64,000 nucleotides of DNA from Lewinellaceae bacterium (GCA_016712415.1 JADJRC010000008.1:124001-188000), one strand, 5' to 3'; shown: positions 16,334-27,800, numbered from the stretch's first letter. Numbers and translations are program-made. The notes: generated by a model from the letters alone, not told the origin.

Positions 16334-17728
16334 CTACGGTCGTTTCACCGGGCTGTTCATGGCTGTTTTCAGGTTAGTCTGGAACATCTCAATGTTGGGG
16401 TGCTGGTTGGCTACAGCGACCTCGACTGCTTTTTGATAACTTTTCACGGCCTCTTCCTTTTTTCCGTTGGCGAGCAGCGCCTCGCCGTAACTGTCGTATA
16501 CATTCGCGGAACCCGGATAGAGCCGGGTGTTGCATTTGAAAATAAGTTCAGCCGTTGCGGGTTGCTGGTGCATCAACAGGTATTCATATCCGAGACCGTT
16601 GATGTCGTCTTCAGTCAGCAGGCCGGCATTGGTGCATTGCTGAACGACATCGAAAAGGTTTTCTTCCGAAACATCCGGGATTTTGAGTTGCGCCATCAGA
16701 GCCGTAAGATGGACCCTGTACTTTTCCATGGTCTTTTGCCGGTATTCGTCCGCCGCTGCCCTTGCGAGTTCAAGGGCTTTGTCCAGGGCTTCTTCTGCGG
16801 TGGTTTTCACTTCAGGCTCCACGCCGGTACCCTCCCAGTTGGTTTTGGTGACCGGATTGATAGCCGTGCCTGTCGGGATGAACACCCCGAGTTTGTCGTT
16901 GATCGGAAACATTCCTCCGGGATTGGCGCCGCCGCCGGTTGTTTCGCCGACCAGCGTTGCGCGCTTGCGGGTTTGCATGTTGTAAGAAAACTCTTCAGCG
17001 CCGGAGAAGGTGTACGAACTGGTCAGGATGAACAGCGGCACATCGGGCATTTTGTCGCCGCCGACCTTGTCGATGGTCCAGAATTCCTTCGTCTGGTCGC
17101 CTTCGCGCCAGTACAGGCTGTTGAGGTGTACGGGTGTATTGAAGAAGAAACTGCACAGATATTGCACCATCTCAGGGCTGCCGCCGCCGTTTTTCCGCAG
17201 GTCGATGATGATCGCATCCGAGCCGGCGAGCAGACCCATGTAGCGGTCGGCCATGGGGGCGCCTGCTTCGACAGGAGAAAAACCCCGCAAATCAAGGTAT
17301 CCGATATTGCCTTCCAAGCGCCTGGCCTCCCGGAATCCGGCGGCATTGCCGCGTTGCCAGGCCATCTGGTCGAGTTTGTCGTCGACCATGCTTTCGGGTG
17401 TTTCCGCCGCCTTCATGCCACCCGGCGCTGGGCGGATGCGCATGTGTTTGTCTTTGTTGACGGACTGTACCGCCGTTGTCAGGGCCGCAGCAAATGATTT
17501 CACGTCGGTGTATTGGTCAAAGGCGCCGGATTTCAATTGGGATTGCAGGTATTCCGATGTTTTTTTCGCAACATCGGGGAATACATACCGGGCATTGATC
17601 AGTTCACCCAGTTGTTCCACGGTTTCGGTTTTGAAAGCCTGGTCGATGGTTGGGTTTTGGGCCTGGAGCGGGTTTGAGATCAGGAAAAGCACTACGACAA
17701 GTGCAGAGAACAGGATGTTTTTGTTCAT
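16334..17728 (-). CDS. Secreted S41-family (C-terminal-processing-like) serine peptidase with TPR tail
   Basis: 464 residues with signal peptide (ILFSALVVVLFLISNPLQAQ). The N-terminal helical part and the tail-specific protease core resemble the IRBP-like group of S41, which lacks a PDZ domain. Core blocks: NIGYLDLRGF (141-150), AIIIDLRKNGGGSPEMVQYL (172-190) and TSSYTFSGAEEFSYN, with Ser242 as likely nucleophile. Residues after about 330 hold TPR-like helices (LAALMAQLKI..., YDSYGEALLANGKKEEAVKS). Probably periplasmic or surface. It ends three bases from the decayed regulator fusion. Confidence 0.88.
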   Translation of the reverse strand: MNKNILFSALVVVLFLISNPLQAQNPTIDQAFKTETVEQLGELINARYVFPDVAKKTSEYLQSQLKSGAFDQYTDVKSFAAALTTAVQSVNKDKHMRIRPAPGGMKAAETPESMVDDKLDQMAWQRGNAAGFREARRLEGNIGYLDLRGFSPVEAGAPMADRYMGLLAGSDAIIIDLRKNGGGSPEMVQYLCSFFFNTPVHLNSLYWREGDQTKEFWTIDKVGGDKMPDVPLFILTSSYTFSGAEEFSYNMQTRKRATLVGETTGGGANPGGMFPINDKLGVFIPTGTAINPVTKTNWEGTGVEPEVKTTAEEALDKALELARAAADEYRQKTMEKYRVHLTALMAQLKIPDVSEENLFDVVQQCTNAGLLTEDDINGLGYEYLLMHQQPATAELIFKCNTRLYPGSANVYDSYGEALLANGKKEEAVKSYQKAVEVAVANQHPNIEMFQTNLKTAMNSPVKRP

Positions 17729-17912
17729 AGTAGATGCGATAAAATCGTTTTATAGAAGAATGAGACAATCGCTTTTTTATAAAGGTTGCATTATGGCAAA
17801 TTACTGATGACGGGATGTACATTTGATGGAATGTATACGCCTCTGAGGTCAGGCTTGAAGTGGGTATGTTGGATTTAAAATCATTTTGAAACAGTACTAA
17901 AGCTCGTCGCCA

Positions 17913-20900
17913 ATGAAGACTTTCCCAGTAGTTTCAGCCGAAAGGTCCCTTTGTTCCGCTTTTTCGCACATTAATCCTTCCTTTATTTGTGCACTTCTAT
18001 TTTTACTGGCAGCCGATCGCGCTGATAGCCAGATTGTTGCATTCACAAATGAATCGAGTTTCAGTAGTTATGCAAGTGCCAACTGCCCCAACTGCGTCGT
18101 CGAGGTTGAGGAATTTGAAGGTATCGCTCCTGGCGGAGCTATTTCTCAACTCAACTATTCACAGACCAGCATTTCATTATCGCCCAATATTATAGATTTC
18201 TATGGTGCATGGGGACTATTCCCCGGGTGCCAGGCCACCTTTAGCGGAGGATCATTACTTTCTACACCTGTGTATAATTCAGCGCCTGCCATACTCACCT
18301 TCTCGGAACCGATTTTTGCATTTGGGGGCATTTTTATGACGACGGCTTTCCAGTTGGGGTAGTTTCTTTAACCGCTAAAACTGTTCAAAACAATAGCCAA
18401 ACCATTGTTGAAACATGTAACCAAACCGGAGATACCGGATTTCTTGGATTTTCCTCTGTAGAAGGTATTTCCCAAATTATCATTTCGATAGACTATGGGG
18501 CAGTCGAACTGGATCACATGAAGATCGTCCAGTTGCCATCCACGGCTCCCGTTGTCGATGGGGTAGACGTATTCAACATCCATCCTCCTTCTATGGGAGT
18601 ATCGCTGACGAAACTGGCCATAGGCAATATTGGGGTTGCGGCTGACGGGTCGGCCTCGACGGCATTCAGGATAAGGGGGCATAACCTGGATAAGGCATCG
18701 CTCCGGCTACAGGAGAATCCAGGGAATGGCCCCAATGAAGTGGTTGGCAATCTTGATATTACACACGTTTCTTCTGACAGTATTACCGCTATCTACCATC
18801 ACCCCGTTTATCTGGATGTGCCGGATGTGCAAAGCAAAACAATTCACCTTGAAATCGTGCGGAACAGTACCCTTCAGGTTATTAAAACCTACCCAATCAA
18901 AGTTGTCAGGCCGTCTGTCCTGATGGTACACGGATTGTGGTCGAACGGGCACGATGCCTTTGGCGATATGAAGGAATTTTTAAGGAATACCGGTATGTAT
19001 CGGGAACACCAATTAACCTATGTCGAATACCCATCCGATCGTTTTTTTGAGGAAAACATATCAACGCTCATCAATAACAAAAAAGCCTTATTGATCAGCA
19101 ACAGGATTAAGAATATCTCGTCCGGCAAGATTGACATCCTGGCACACAGCATGGGGGGCATTTTGAGCAGGCTTTACCTGCAAAGCGACGGATATAAAAA
19201 TGATATCAACAAGTTAATTACGTTTAACACCCCTCATTCAGGCTCTCAAATTGCCGATTTCCTTTATAATCCCGCCAATTATTACTTACATCCGGCATTA
19301 ATTGAGGTTGGCAAGGACCCTACCAAAGGTGCGATTGCCGACCTGCGGGTTATGAGTAAGGCTGTCCGAAATACCTTAAACGGCCCTGCACTCAATAAAA
19401 ACAAAGCCGCAACGCATGCCATCACGACCACCCAGGAAATTCCGACGACACACCCGCTTTTAATAAATTTTATCAAAAATAAAGGATGGCCGGGTTTTAT
19501 ACTGGCCGCCATCGCAACCACGCTGAATGACCTTAACGATTTTCAAAGTTTTCTTTTCAATGACGACAGCCACGATCTTATCGTCGCGAGCAATAGCCAA
19601 AGGGGCGGCCTGCCAATACAGGCAACCAGTTTAATTGATGACCAGGGGCACTCCTCTACAGGCAATGCAGCTGTGCAAATGAAAACAAAGGCATTGCTGA
19701 ATGCAAGTCCCAATGATCCGCTTTTTACCCAAAACGGATACAGCCCCGTAACATTGAACAGCAATTACCTTATCGGGCAGGACGTTGCGGTAAATAAGGT
19801 GTCACTCGGCATGGGTGACAACCTTGTCATCACTTACCCCGAACCGGGACGTCAATATCAGGCCGGCGATACGGTTCACCTCACCGTTGCCGGCAGCAGC
19901 GGAATCACCAGGATACTTTCGACGATGGGTAGTGAAAATACATCCCTTCAGAATGATCTCGCATTCTCCCAGAATGCAAATGCTGTCTTTACCGTTCCAC
20001 AGGAGGCCATCGGGCGATTGAATATTGTAACCATGGGATTCAACCCGGACGGTTACGTCAATTTAGACACAACGTATATCGTGGTGGGGACTTCAGCCGT
20101 ACTGGACAGCATCGCTATTCAGGAAGAATTGATCTATGTGCCTCAAAATCACAGTACAGGGATCACGGTTTTAGGGTATTTCAATGACGGGGTAACCCGG
20201 AACCTCAGTGGTTTTGCAGACCTGTCTTACTCTTTTCACCACGGATTGGCCGCACATGAGGCGCCTAAGTTTATAAAAGGATTAGATATTGGAACCGATA
20301 CAGTTATGGTCTCCTTAAATGGAAAAACTGATTTTACAACGGTCATAATCGTCGATCCATCCGAATGGATAACCGTACCTGTCGATACCGGAGCGGTGCT
20401 TCCTGTTACCACTGCCGATTTCAGTCACCAGAATATTCCCTGCGCCATCGCGAAGGTTCAGTTTGTGAACAGCAGTATTTTTGCAAGTGACTACCTATGG
20501 GAGTTTGGCGACGGCACAAACAGTATCGAGGCCAACCCCTTGCACCATTACCTGAATCCGGGCGAATACGACGTTACACTGACCGCCACCAACTCCGCAA
20601 ACGGTCAAAGCAATTCAACGGTGCAGCACATAACGGCTGCTGTAGCCATTCCTTCATCGTCTATTTCGCCCACAGGAACGGTAAAAATCTGCGACGGGGA
20701 TACTATCCTTTTGTCTGCCGCCGTCGGAACGGGGTATACTTATCAATGGTACAGAAACAACACCCCCATTGTGAACAGTAATAATCAGCATTATATCGCT
20801 TACCAATGGGGGTATTTTACTGTGCGGGTAACGGATGCCACAGGATGTTCAGCGACCTCAGTCGTGCCGACAGTTGTAGCTGTGACACCGGCGCCTACTG

Positions 20901-21844
20901 TTTCGGCTAGTCTGCAGGGCCCTGCGGCGATTTGTCCCGGCGACTCCACGCTGATCAGTGCAGCCTCAACAGGAGGAATCTATTTCCAATGGTTGCTGGA
21001 CGGTACCGTGATACCGGGCGCGATCACAAAAAACCTGCAAGCAACTGTGGCCGGTAGCTATGTTGTTGTGGCAACTAACGCCAGCGGCTGCCCCAAAACG
21101 TCCTTCCCGGTCACGGTAATCTACCTTCCGGTGCCCGACATTACCGTAACGGCAGAGGACCAAGATATTTGCCCGGGGCAAGCCGTAATGCTTAGCGGTT
21201 CGGGTGCAATTTCCTATAGTTGGGAACCTGGCAACATTGGCAGCCCTGCCATAACCGTCCAGCCCTCCATTTCCACCGTTTATACCGTAACCGGAACCGG
21301 GTCAAACGGCTGCACATCTGCCGAAAATATTGCGATAGCAGTACTGCCCGTTCCTGATGTGGACCTCGGTGCGGCCGATGTGACGCTGAATTATAATGAA
21401 GTGCTTGCCCTGGACGCAGGTGCGGGCTTCTCTTTCTATGAATGGTCGACAGGTGCAATCACCCAAACTATTGTCGTTTCACAGGCTGGCATGTATAGTG
21501 TGACCGTCACCGACAACGAGGGGTGTACGGGTTCCGGGACGATTACAGTCCATGTCTTAGTGAATGCACTGGAGCCAGATGAAGAAGGTTTTCAGGTAAA
21601 GTGTTACCCGAACCCGACTACCGGACAAGTGTTTTTCCTTTTTAAGGATGTTACCGATGCGATGAGAGACATCAATATCTCCGTGCGTAATACCCTGGGC
21701 CAATTGGTGGCGGTGCAACAGGTTTTGTTCTCCGGGCAAAAGAACGAGGTTCAGTTTGATCTGGAAGCATTTCCTCCGGGTACATACGTCATACAGATAA
21801 TTGCGGGTAAAAAAATTGTTTCGACCGTAATAATCCGACAGTAA
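17913..21844 (+). CDS. Large secreted lipase-like (alpha/beta-hydrolase) protein with PKD and Ig-like domains and T9SS tail, one -1 frameshift
   Basis: Read as one gene of about 1310 residues. The first 149 codons (signal peptide, then a beta domain ending FAFGGIF) stop at 18360-18362 after a lost base in the T run at 18331-18335; restoring one T gives FGGIFYDDGFPVGVVSLTAK and joins the 1108-residue frame. The hydrolase part has VLMVHGLWSNG and ILAHSMGGILSRLYLQ (Ser in the GxSxG-like HSMGG) and FNTPHSGSQIA, as in extracellular lipases. Then come a PKD domain (WEFGDGTNSIEANPLHHYL), three or more Ig-like repeats (ICDGDTILLSA, ICPGDSTLISA, ICPGQAVMLSG), and a type A sorting domain (VKCYPNPTTGQVFFLF to VIIRQ). 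Confidence 0.78.
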
Positions 21845-21895
21845 TCACATCTGCAGGCTATCTGGAAGGAATATTTGAAAACCAACGATATTACC

Positions 21896-22621
21896 ATGAG
21901 CGATAAGGTAACGCTTTCAGCCTTCGGCTGCATTCGCAAGTGTACGGTGGTCAAATGGATCGCACTCGTATTGCTCTTTTTATGGCAAACCGGGGCTGCC
22001 CAGCTCCCGCCCGGTCGAATCGTGCGATCCGAAAACCCGCGTTGCCACTCCGACCCTCCATTAATTACCGAAATGATGTCATGGTTTGCCTGGCACATCG
22101 AAAATCTGGGTATGGATAAAGAAACCGGGATCGTCACCGATTCGGCCCGGTTGCGTCTGGCGATCTGGGTATATTCACGAATTATACAAAAACATCCGGA
22201 TCCGTATTTGGCATATGGCAGCCGGGGATTGACCTATTTCCGATTAGGAGATTACGAACGCGCATTCTCCGATTACCAGCAGGCACTTGATATCTGTCCG
22301 GAAGATGCCTGGACGCTGTCTAATATCGGGTATATCTATTTTATACGCGGTGAAATGCAACACGCAGAAAAAGTTTATGCTGATGCCATACTGTACGACC
22401 CGGAATTTCTGGACGCCCGGCGCAACCTCGGTGTCATATTTGCACTGCAGAAACGTTTTGGAGAAGCCATCGAAGAATGGAAGGAAGGGCTTAAAATAGA
22501 TCCGGAAAACGCCATTTTGATGTTTTACATCGGCAATGCATACAAAGACCTGGGGCTGAATGATGTGTCGAACGAATGGCTTGAGAAGGCATATCGCCTC
22601 AAACCCGGGTTAAAAAAATAA
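21896..22621 (+). CDS. Secreted TPR-repeat protein
   Basis: 241 residues from the ATG at 21896; an upstream TTG at 21875 is in frame but weaker. A signal peptide (WIALVLLFLWQTGAAQ) is followed by three to four TPRs: AYGSRGLTYFRLGDYERAF, AWTLSNIGYIYFIRGEMQHA, DARRNLGVIFALQKRFGEAI and AILMFYIGNAYKDLGLNDVS. A scaffold for protein contacts, probably periplasmic. It follows the lipase-like gene by 51 bases and may be co-transcribed. Confidence 0.75.
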   Translation: MSDKVTLSAFGCIRKCTVVKWIALVLLFLWQTGAAQLPPGRIVRSENPRCHSDPPLITEMMSWFAWHIENLGMDKETGIVTDSARLRLAIWVYSRIIQKHPDPYLAYGSRGLTYFRLGDYERAFSDYQQALDICPEDAWTLSNIGYIYFIRGEMQHAEKVYADAILYDPEFLDARRNLGVIFALQKRFGEAIEEWKEGLKIDPENAILMFYIGNAYKDLGLNDVSNEWLEKAYRLKPGLKK

Positions 22622-22625
22622 ACAA

Positions 22626-24011
22626 TTACGTCAAACACTCCATCAGCCATTCCTTTTCGGTCAGTACCGGCTCCTTTTCAATTTCCCTGCGTAGTTTTTC
22701 TTTTGTCGGCCGGTCATAACTCCGGGGATTCATGATGCGCTCGGTGTAGCGAATGATGTTCAGGTAGTTGGTGCGGTGGTAACCGATCACCTTCTTTCGG
22801 CGGATATAATTGCGCATGGCGTCGAGGTGCGACACGAGCAGGTCGTACTCGTCGAGCACGAAATAGGTCTTCAGCAGGAGGGTTTTGGCGGCGAGGTTGA
22901 ACAGGGGGTCGTGGTAATTGGCCTTTTGTAAAAGTGTCAGCACGGAATCGAAGCGCCGGCGTGCGTACTGCAGGCGTGCGAGATTGAAACTCAGCGAACT
23001 GTCGCGGTATTTTCGTTCCAGCATGGGGGTGTACCGGTAGATAAACTCCTCCACCCAGTCCAGTTCGCCGCAGCGCAGTCCCGCCGCCACGATATTGTGG
23101 TAGGTGAACCGCGACAGCAACCCGTTTTCAAACAAATAACCCGCCTCAAGCGCCAGTCGGTACAGCTGCAGCACTTCCAGGTTCATATTCTGCTCGCCGC
23201 GGTTGGTCTGCCGGATACAATGATTGATGGAAAAGGTGTAAAATTGCCGCATTTCATCGGCGGAAAAGGCTTTTTCCACTGCTTCAAGGTTCTGCATAAA
23301 TGCTTGGTAATGACCATTTTCAGCGGGATAACGCAACATCCGATAGGTAGCCAGGTAGGTGGATATTGCGGGCAGGTCGCGCCACTCCTCCCGTTCCGCC
23401 AGTGCGATAACATCGCGGTGCAGCGGGTCATCATCGCCGGCGCTGTAGACGTTTTTCTGGGCCAGTTCAAGGCAAATCAGGTGGAGCCGGTGGGTAAGGT
23501 AATGCACGTCGGTGCTGTGTGCCAGGACACGCAGGGTTCCTGTTTCGGTAGGATTATGCGTAATTGTTGTGGCGTGTTTCTCCAAATGGAAATCACGCAT
23601 CAGGCTGTGGTACTGTGCGTTGCGCAGGGTTTGCCGCTCCATTTCACGCTCAAAAGCCCTCATATTGCGCTCGTATTGGCCCATCAGTCCGCGATTGCGG
23701 TAAACAACGGCCAGTTTGAGTTTGTGTTCGCCGGCTTTTTCGCGGGCGTCTTCCACCAGCAGGAAGGTCTCCAACAGCCGGTACAGGTAACTCATCAGGA
23801 GCCGAAGTTGTGTGCCGTCAAAAGGTTTGTTCGGACAAACCGATGCCCAAACCCTGGTTTTGTCCGGCGTCTTTTCGCTGCAAAGGTCATCGTACAACAC
23901 AACGAGGTCCTGCCGCAGGTTGAAGTACGGCGATTCGAGAAAGCGCCGGGCGTCCTTTTTTTCAATTGGACTAAAGGACTGGATCAGTTGATACAGACTG
24001 CTGTTTACCAT
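22626..24011 (-). CDS. Helical-repeat protein of unknown function, paralogue of the gene at 45.5-47.1 kb
   Basis: 461 residues, almost all alpha-helical, with no signal peptide or membrane segment. I do not recognise a named domain. The start VNSSLYQLIQSFSPIEKKD and then RRFLESPYFN is matched in the second protein by LIRTLQLLGQEEFETLHLFV and SPIFN, and both share a rhythm of helices with RxxxFxxLxxLLxxL, so they look like one family of TPR/SPO-like solenoids common in this phylum. Likely cytoplasmic. ATG at 24009-24011. Confidence 0.55.
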   Translation of the reverse strand: MVNSSLYQLIQSFSPIEKKDARRFLESPYFNLRQDLVVLYDDLCSEKTPDKTRVWASVCPNKPFDGTQLRLLMSYLYRLLETFLLVEDAREKAGEHKLKLAVVYRNRGLMGQYERNMRAFEREMERQTLRNAQYHSLMRDFHLEKHATTITHNPTETGTLRVLAHSTDVHYLTHRLHLICLELAQKNVYSAGDDDPLHRDVIALAEREEWRDLPAISTYLATYRMLRYPAENGHYQAFMQNLEAVEKAFSADEMRQFYTFSINHCIRQTNRGEQNMNLEVLQLYRLALEAGYLFENGLLSRFTYHNIVAAGLRCGELDWVEEFIYRYTPMLERKYRDSSLSFNLARLQYARRRFDSVLTLLQKANYHDPLFNLAAKTLLLKTYFVLDEYDLLVSHLDAMRNYIRRKKVIGYHRTNYLNIIRYTERIMNPRSYDRPTKEKLRREIEKEPVLTEKEWLMECLT

Positions 24012-24346
24012 AGTAGGCGAGCGGTAAGACAGGGAGATAAATCACGGGTGAAGATACAGGCTGAATTAAACAATATAGTCTACAAATTTAATTTTTACGA
24101 TCAAAGAAGCAGTTGTAAAAATTGAATATTTTTCTTAAAAATCAATAAATTATTAAAAAAAACGCGGCTTTTCGGTTTGATTGACATAAAGGATGTTCAA
24201 AAAAATGCTCTACAAATCTATAAAATTGATTTTTTACCTGCAAATCCTGCGCCGCACTTTTGTACCGTTGAAATATTTCAAACAGATCATCCATTCGGTT
24301 TTCCTCCCGATCCGGTTTTTAAAACGACAAATCAGCGATCCTTGCA
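24012..24346. other. AT-rich intergenic region between divergent genes
   Basis: 335 bases with no convincing gene. It is AT-rich around 24060-24240. A CACTTTTG -7-like box on the plus strand at 24255-24262 could serve the secreted protein starting at 24347; I found no TTTG at the right distance in front of it. Confidence 0.4.
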
Positions 24347-27058
24347 ATGAAAAAATTTATCAGTTTTCCTTCCTTCGGCATAACCTGTGGCATGCGTATG
24401 CTGGCATCATGCCTGGTACTATGCCTGATATGCCTCCGACAGCCGCTCGCCGCCCAGTGCCCGGGCGACATCACGCCACCGGTTCCCGTCTGTGTGGCCG
24501 GTCTGGATCTCGACGTTCCGCCTGCCGGTTCCATCCAGGTGAACGCGCAGGATTTCAACAACGGCAGCAGCGACAATTGCAGCAGCCCGGCCAACCTGCA
24601 GTTTTTTATCGAAGCGGGCGCTCCTTCCGCCACACCGCCCTCGACCACCCAACTTCCCTTTACCGCCGCACAGGCCGGGTCACATTCCATTGTGCTGTGG
24701 GTGGTGGATGAAGCCGGTAATTCGGTGTTTTGTACTACTACTCTGGTCCTGACGGTCTGCCAGACCGCTCTGTCGATGGCTTGTAACGACCATATTTACA
24801 TTGACCTGGGCGTTGGCGGGACGGCAGAAATTACGCCCGACGACATGCTGGAAGGCGGACCATACTGCAATTACAGCCATTATACGGTCGACCTGGCGCC
24901 GCTGGGTAACCCGACACCCACGGTCACGGTGAGCGCGCTGGATATCGGCGACCACATCATGCAAGTGACCCATGTGGAATCCGGGAATGCATGCTGGGGC
25001 ACGGTAACGGTGCAGGGCGATTGCCTTAATGACCTGCTCCCTCCTGTTGCTGTCTGCGACGCTGAAATCAGTGTGGTGCTGGATACCATAGCGGCGGCTA
25101 CATTTACCCTTATCCCCAACATGGTAGACGATGGCAGTTACGATAATTGTACAGCGCAACCCGGCCTCGATTTTCGACTGGAGGACCTGGCTCAATCCAA
25201 CAACACGCCTCCTGCCACCCAGAGTCTTACGCTGGGTGTAGCCAACGTCGGTTCGCTGTTTGCCCGGATGTGGGTAGGTGACATGGCCGGCAACTGGAAC
25301 AGCTGTGTTGCCGAAGTAACCGTGTCCCTCGTTGTCGCGCACCATATCGAAGGCTCGGTATTCCTTGACGGTAATGGCGATTGTCTGTGGCAGTCGGCCC
25401 AGGAAAACGGACTGGACGGCTGGACGGTACGGGCCACAGGGGTGAATACAGGGGCGGTTTTTGTTGCCGCCACAGACGCGCAGGGGCATTTCAACCTGTC
25501 TGTGAATACTGACGAAACAGCATTTGAGGTAGTGCTTGATGCGCCGTACAACTACGGCGGTCAGAATTGCGGCACCAACTATGTTGTAACCTTTTCCAAC
25601 CCGAACCTCAGTGCTGTGGTCGATCAGAATATTCCAGTGGTCCTCGACGACGAATGCCCGCTCCTGTTCGTCGACCTGGCGACACCCAAAATCCGGCCCT
25701 GTTTTCCCGGAACCTACTATGTGTATTATGCCAACGCCAGCACACAGTCGGTCGCCGGCACCTACATCGACGTCACGCTCGACGAAGCCCTGGCGTACCA
25801 GAGCAGCAGCCTGCCCGCTGTCAGCCTCGGCAACCAGGTATTTCGTTTTGAAACGGGCGACCTCGATGCAGGGACAAGCGGCTGGATCAGCATCAACTTT
25901 TTTACCGATTGCGGGGCGACTTTGGGTGCAACGCATTGTTCGGAAGCGCATATCTACCCGGACACGCTTTGCCCCGACTCACCGTTCTGGTCGGGCGCCA
26001 ATGTCGAAGTCGCCGGCTTTTGCCAGAACGACAGCGTATTTCTGAGCATCAGGAATACCGGCGCCGGCGCCAATGCCCAGCCACTTGAGTTTATTGTAGT
26101 CGAAGACGTCCTGATGCGTGAAATGGGCAACTTCAGCCTGCCCCCCGGTCAGGTGCTGAACCTCGACCCCATTGCCGGCGACGGCTCGACCTTCCGCCTG
26201 CAGGCGCAGCAGGAGCCCGGACATCCATACGGCGGTATGCCGGCGGTAGCGGTAGAAGGATGCGGAGGCTTTTCGGCCGGAATGGTCACCTTGTTCCCTA
26301 CCAATAATGCCAACCCGTTCATTGCCGTTGATTGCCGGGAAAATACCTCGTCCTTCGATCCGAACGACAAGCAGGCGCTGCCGCGCGGATATGCAGACGC
26401 GCATTTTATCGATAAAAACACCACGCTGGACTATATGATCCGTTTCCAGAATACCGGGACCGACACGGCTTTTCGTGTGGTGATTGCAGATACGCTGTCG
26501 GCATTGCTCGATGCCGGCAAGGTTCGACCCGGCGCGTCGAGCCATCCGTACCGCTTCGAACTGCTGGATGGGCATGTTTTACACTTCATCTTCGACGATA
26601 TAATGCTGCCCGACAGCAATGTAAATGCCGCCGCATCGCAGGGCTTTATCCAGTTCAGTGTTCCGCAAGTGCCTGACAATCCGGAAGGTGTACGTATTGA
26701 AAATACTGCAGCGATCTATTTTGACTTCAATGCGCCGGTTATCACGAACGAGACGTTCCACACAGTTGGCGATAACTTTATCCTTGTTTCGACGGATCAT
26801 ATACCGGGTACCACCAGCCCATTGCGTGTTTATCCGAATCCCGCAACGGACCGGGTGTTTTTCGACTCGGATTTGCCTTCGCAGGAAGCACTCCGTTTCA
26901 GTCTGACGGATGCACAGGGGCGGCTGGTTCGCGAAACAGCGGGTGTAACGTTGCCCATGACATTCGAGCGCGGACAACTGCCCGCAGGGGTTTATTTCTT
27001 CCGGTTCACTGCCCCGCAAGGGCAGTTGCTGTGGTCGGGTAAGGTGGTTGTGCGGTAG
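24347..27058 (+). CDS. Large cell-surface protein with HYR-like, SdrD-B-like and conserved-repeat domains and T9SS tail
   Basis: 903 residues with signal peptide (LASCLVLCLICLRQPLAAQ). Two HYR-like beta domains (about 38-145 and 225-330, each starting C-x-DxxPPVxVC and containing DNC), then an SdrD-B-like or CNA-B-like domain (HHIEGSVFLDGNGDCLWQ, about 330-405). The conserved block SFDPNDKQALPRGY to DYMIRFQNTGTDTAFRV (about 665-790) is a domain very common before sorting tails in Bacteroidota. The end, LRVYPNPATDRVFFDSD to GVYFFRFTAPQGQLL, is a type A sorting domain. An adhesin or surface structural role is inferred. Confidence 0.85.
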   Translation: MKKFISFPSFGITCGMRMLASCLVLCLICLRQPLAAQCPGDITPPVPVCVAGLDLDVPPAGSIQVNAQDFNNGSSDNCSSPANLQFFIEAGAPSATPPSTTQLPFTAAQAGSHSIVLWVVDEAGNSVFCTTTLVLTVCQTALSMACNDHIYIDLGVGGTAEITPDDMLEGGPYCNYSHYTVDLAPLGNPTPTVTVSALDIGDHIMQVTHVESGNACWGTVTVQGDCLNDLLPPVAVCDAEISVVLDTIAAATFTLIPNMVDDGSYDNCTAQPGLDFRLEDLAQSNNTPPATQSLTLGVANVGSLFARMWVGDMAGNWNSCVAEVTVSLVVAHHIEGSVFLDGNGDCLWQSAQENGLDGWTVRATGVNTGAVFVAATDAQGHFNLSVNTDETAFEVVLDAPYNYGGQNCGTNYVVTFSNPNLSAVVDQNIPVVLDDECPLLFVDLATPKIRPCFPGTYYVYYANASTQSVAGTYIDVTLDEALAYQSSSLPAVSLGNQVFRFETGDLDAGTSGWISINFFTDCGATLGATHCSEAHIYPDTLCPDSPFWSGANVEVAGFCQNDSVFLSIRNTGAGANAQPLEFIVVEDVLMREMGNFSLPPGQVLNLDPIAGDGSTFRLQAQQEPGHPYGGMPAVAVEGCGGFSAGMVTLFPTNNANPFIAVDCRENTSSFDPNDKQALPRGYADAHFIDKNTTLDYMIRFQNTGTDTAFRVVIADTLSALLDAGKVRPGASSHPYRFELLDGHVLHFIFDDIMLPDSNVNAAASQGFIQFSVPQVPDNPEGVRIENTAAIYFDFNAPVITNETFHTVGDNFILVSTDHIPGTTSPLRVYPNPATDRVFFDSDLPSQEALRFSLTDAQGRLVRETAGVTLPMTFERGQLPAGVYFFRFTAPQGQLLWSGKVVVR

Positions 27059-27100
27059 TCTGCGGGAGCCCCTTTCATATCCGAAGAAGATACAGGCCTG

Positions 27101-27781
27101 TTACCGCAAGGCGTCAAGCAGCGCTTTGGCCTGTGCCTTGTTTCTGCTGCTGCCGCTTTTGATGACCTTGTCGAGCTCTGCTTCGGCAAGGTCATCATCT
27201 TCCAGCATAATATACGCAATACCCAGGTACCAGTTGATCTCATCGGTGTACGCACCCGGCTCAATGGATCGTGCCTGTTGAAAATACCCGGCGGCGTTAT
27301 TGTAATCGGCGAGGTAAAGGCTGGACAGTCCTGCCAGGAAATAGTCGCCGGCCTGTTTTTCCGGCAGCAGCGGTGTGATCAAAGCCAGCGATTCCCGGTA
27401 ATTGCCATCGCGATAGGCCTGCAGGCTTTTGGACCGTTGCGGGTCGCTGCCGCTCTGGCCGTCCCGCAGTGTTTCGTTGATCGCGAAGGGCTGTTCCAGG
27501 TACACAGATGCCATACGCTGGGCCGTGGGTTGCTGGGATGTCCACAACCACCAGCCGAACGCCCCGGCGAACAGGATAGCCGCCGCCATCAGCCAGGGTC
27601 TGAGCCGGCGCAGGCTGAAGCCTGGAGATGCGCGATGCACGCCCTTATCCGCCAGCGTTGCCGCCCATTTTTGTTCGAGTTCTTTGTCGAGCAGGTGTTG
27701 CAGCAATTGCTGTTCCTTTTCAGACAAGTCATCGTCGGGCAAGGACTGCGACCGAAGTTGTTCGCGTAGATTTTTTTTCAT
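27101..27781 (-). CDS. Membrane-anchored TPR protein, possible sigma-factor partner
   Basis: ATG at 27781 gives 226 residues; the frame extends to 27814 only through non-ATG codons. A charged cytoplasmic N-terminus (about 1-62, DLSEKEQQLLQHLLDKELEQ) is followed by one membrane helix (WLMAAAILFAGAFGWWLW) and then TPR repeats (DYFLAGLSSLYLADYNNAAG, INWYLGIAYIMLEDDDLAEA). It starts 19 bases after the ECF sigma gene and must be on its transcript. The cytoplasmic-helix, single-span, exported-domain layout and the pairing are those of an anti-sigma factor, but no zinc anti-sigma or FecR motif is seen, so that role is inferred. Confidence 0.7.
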   Translation of the reverse strand: MKKNLREQLRSQSLPDDDLSEKEQQLLQHLLDKELEQKWAATLADKGVHRASPGFSLRRLRPWLMAAAILFAGAFGWWLWTSQQPTAQRMASVYLEQPFAINETLRDGQSGSDPQRSKSLQAYRDGNYRESLALITPLLPEKQAGDYFLAGLSSLYLADYNNAAGYFQQARSIEPGAYTDEINWYLGIAYIMLEDDDLAEAELDKVIKSGSSRNKAQAKALLDALR

Positions 27782-27800
27782 GTAAATGTTGCTAACGGGA

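Noticed and set aside
17913..18362. Separate small secreted gene
   Set aside because: One base added to the T run joins it smoothly to the lipase-like frame.
27101..27781. Calling the membrane TPR protein an anti-sigma factor outright
   Set aside because: Only the pairing and the single-span layout support it; no zinc anti-sigma or FecR motif is seen.
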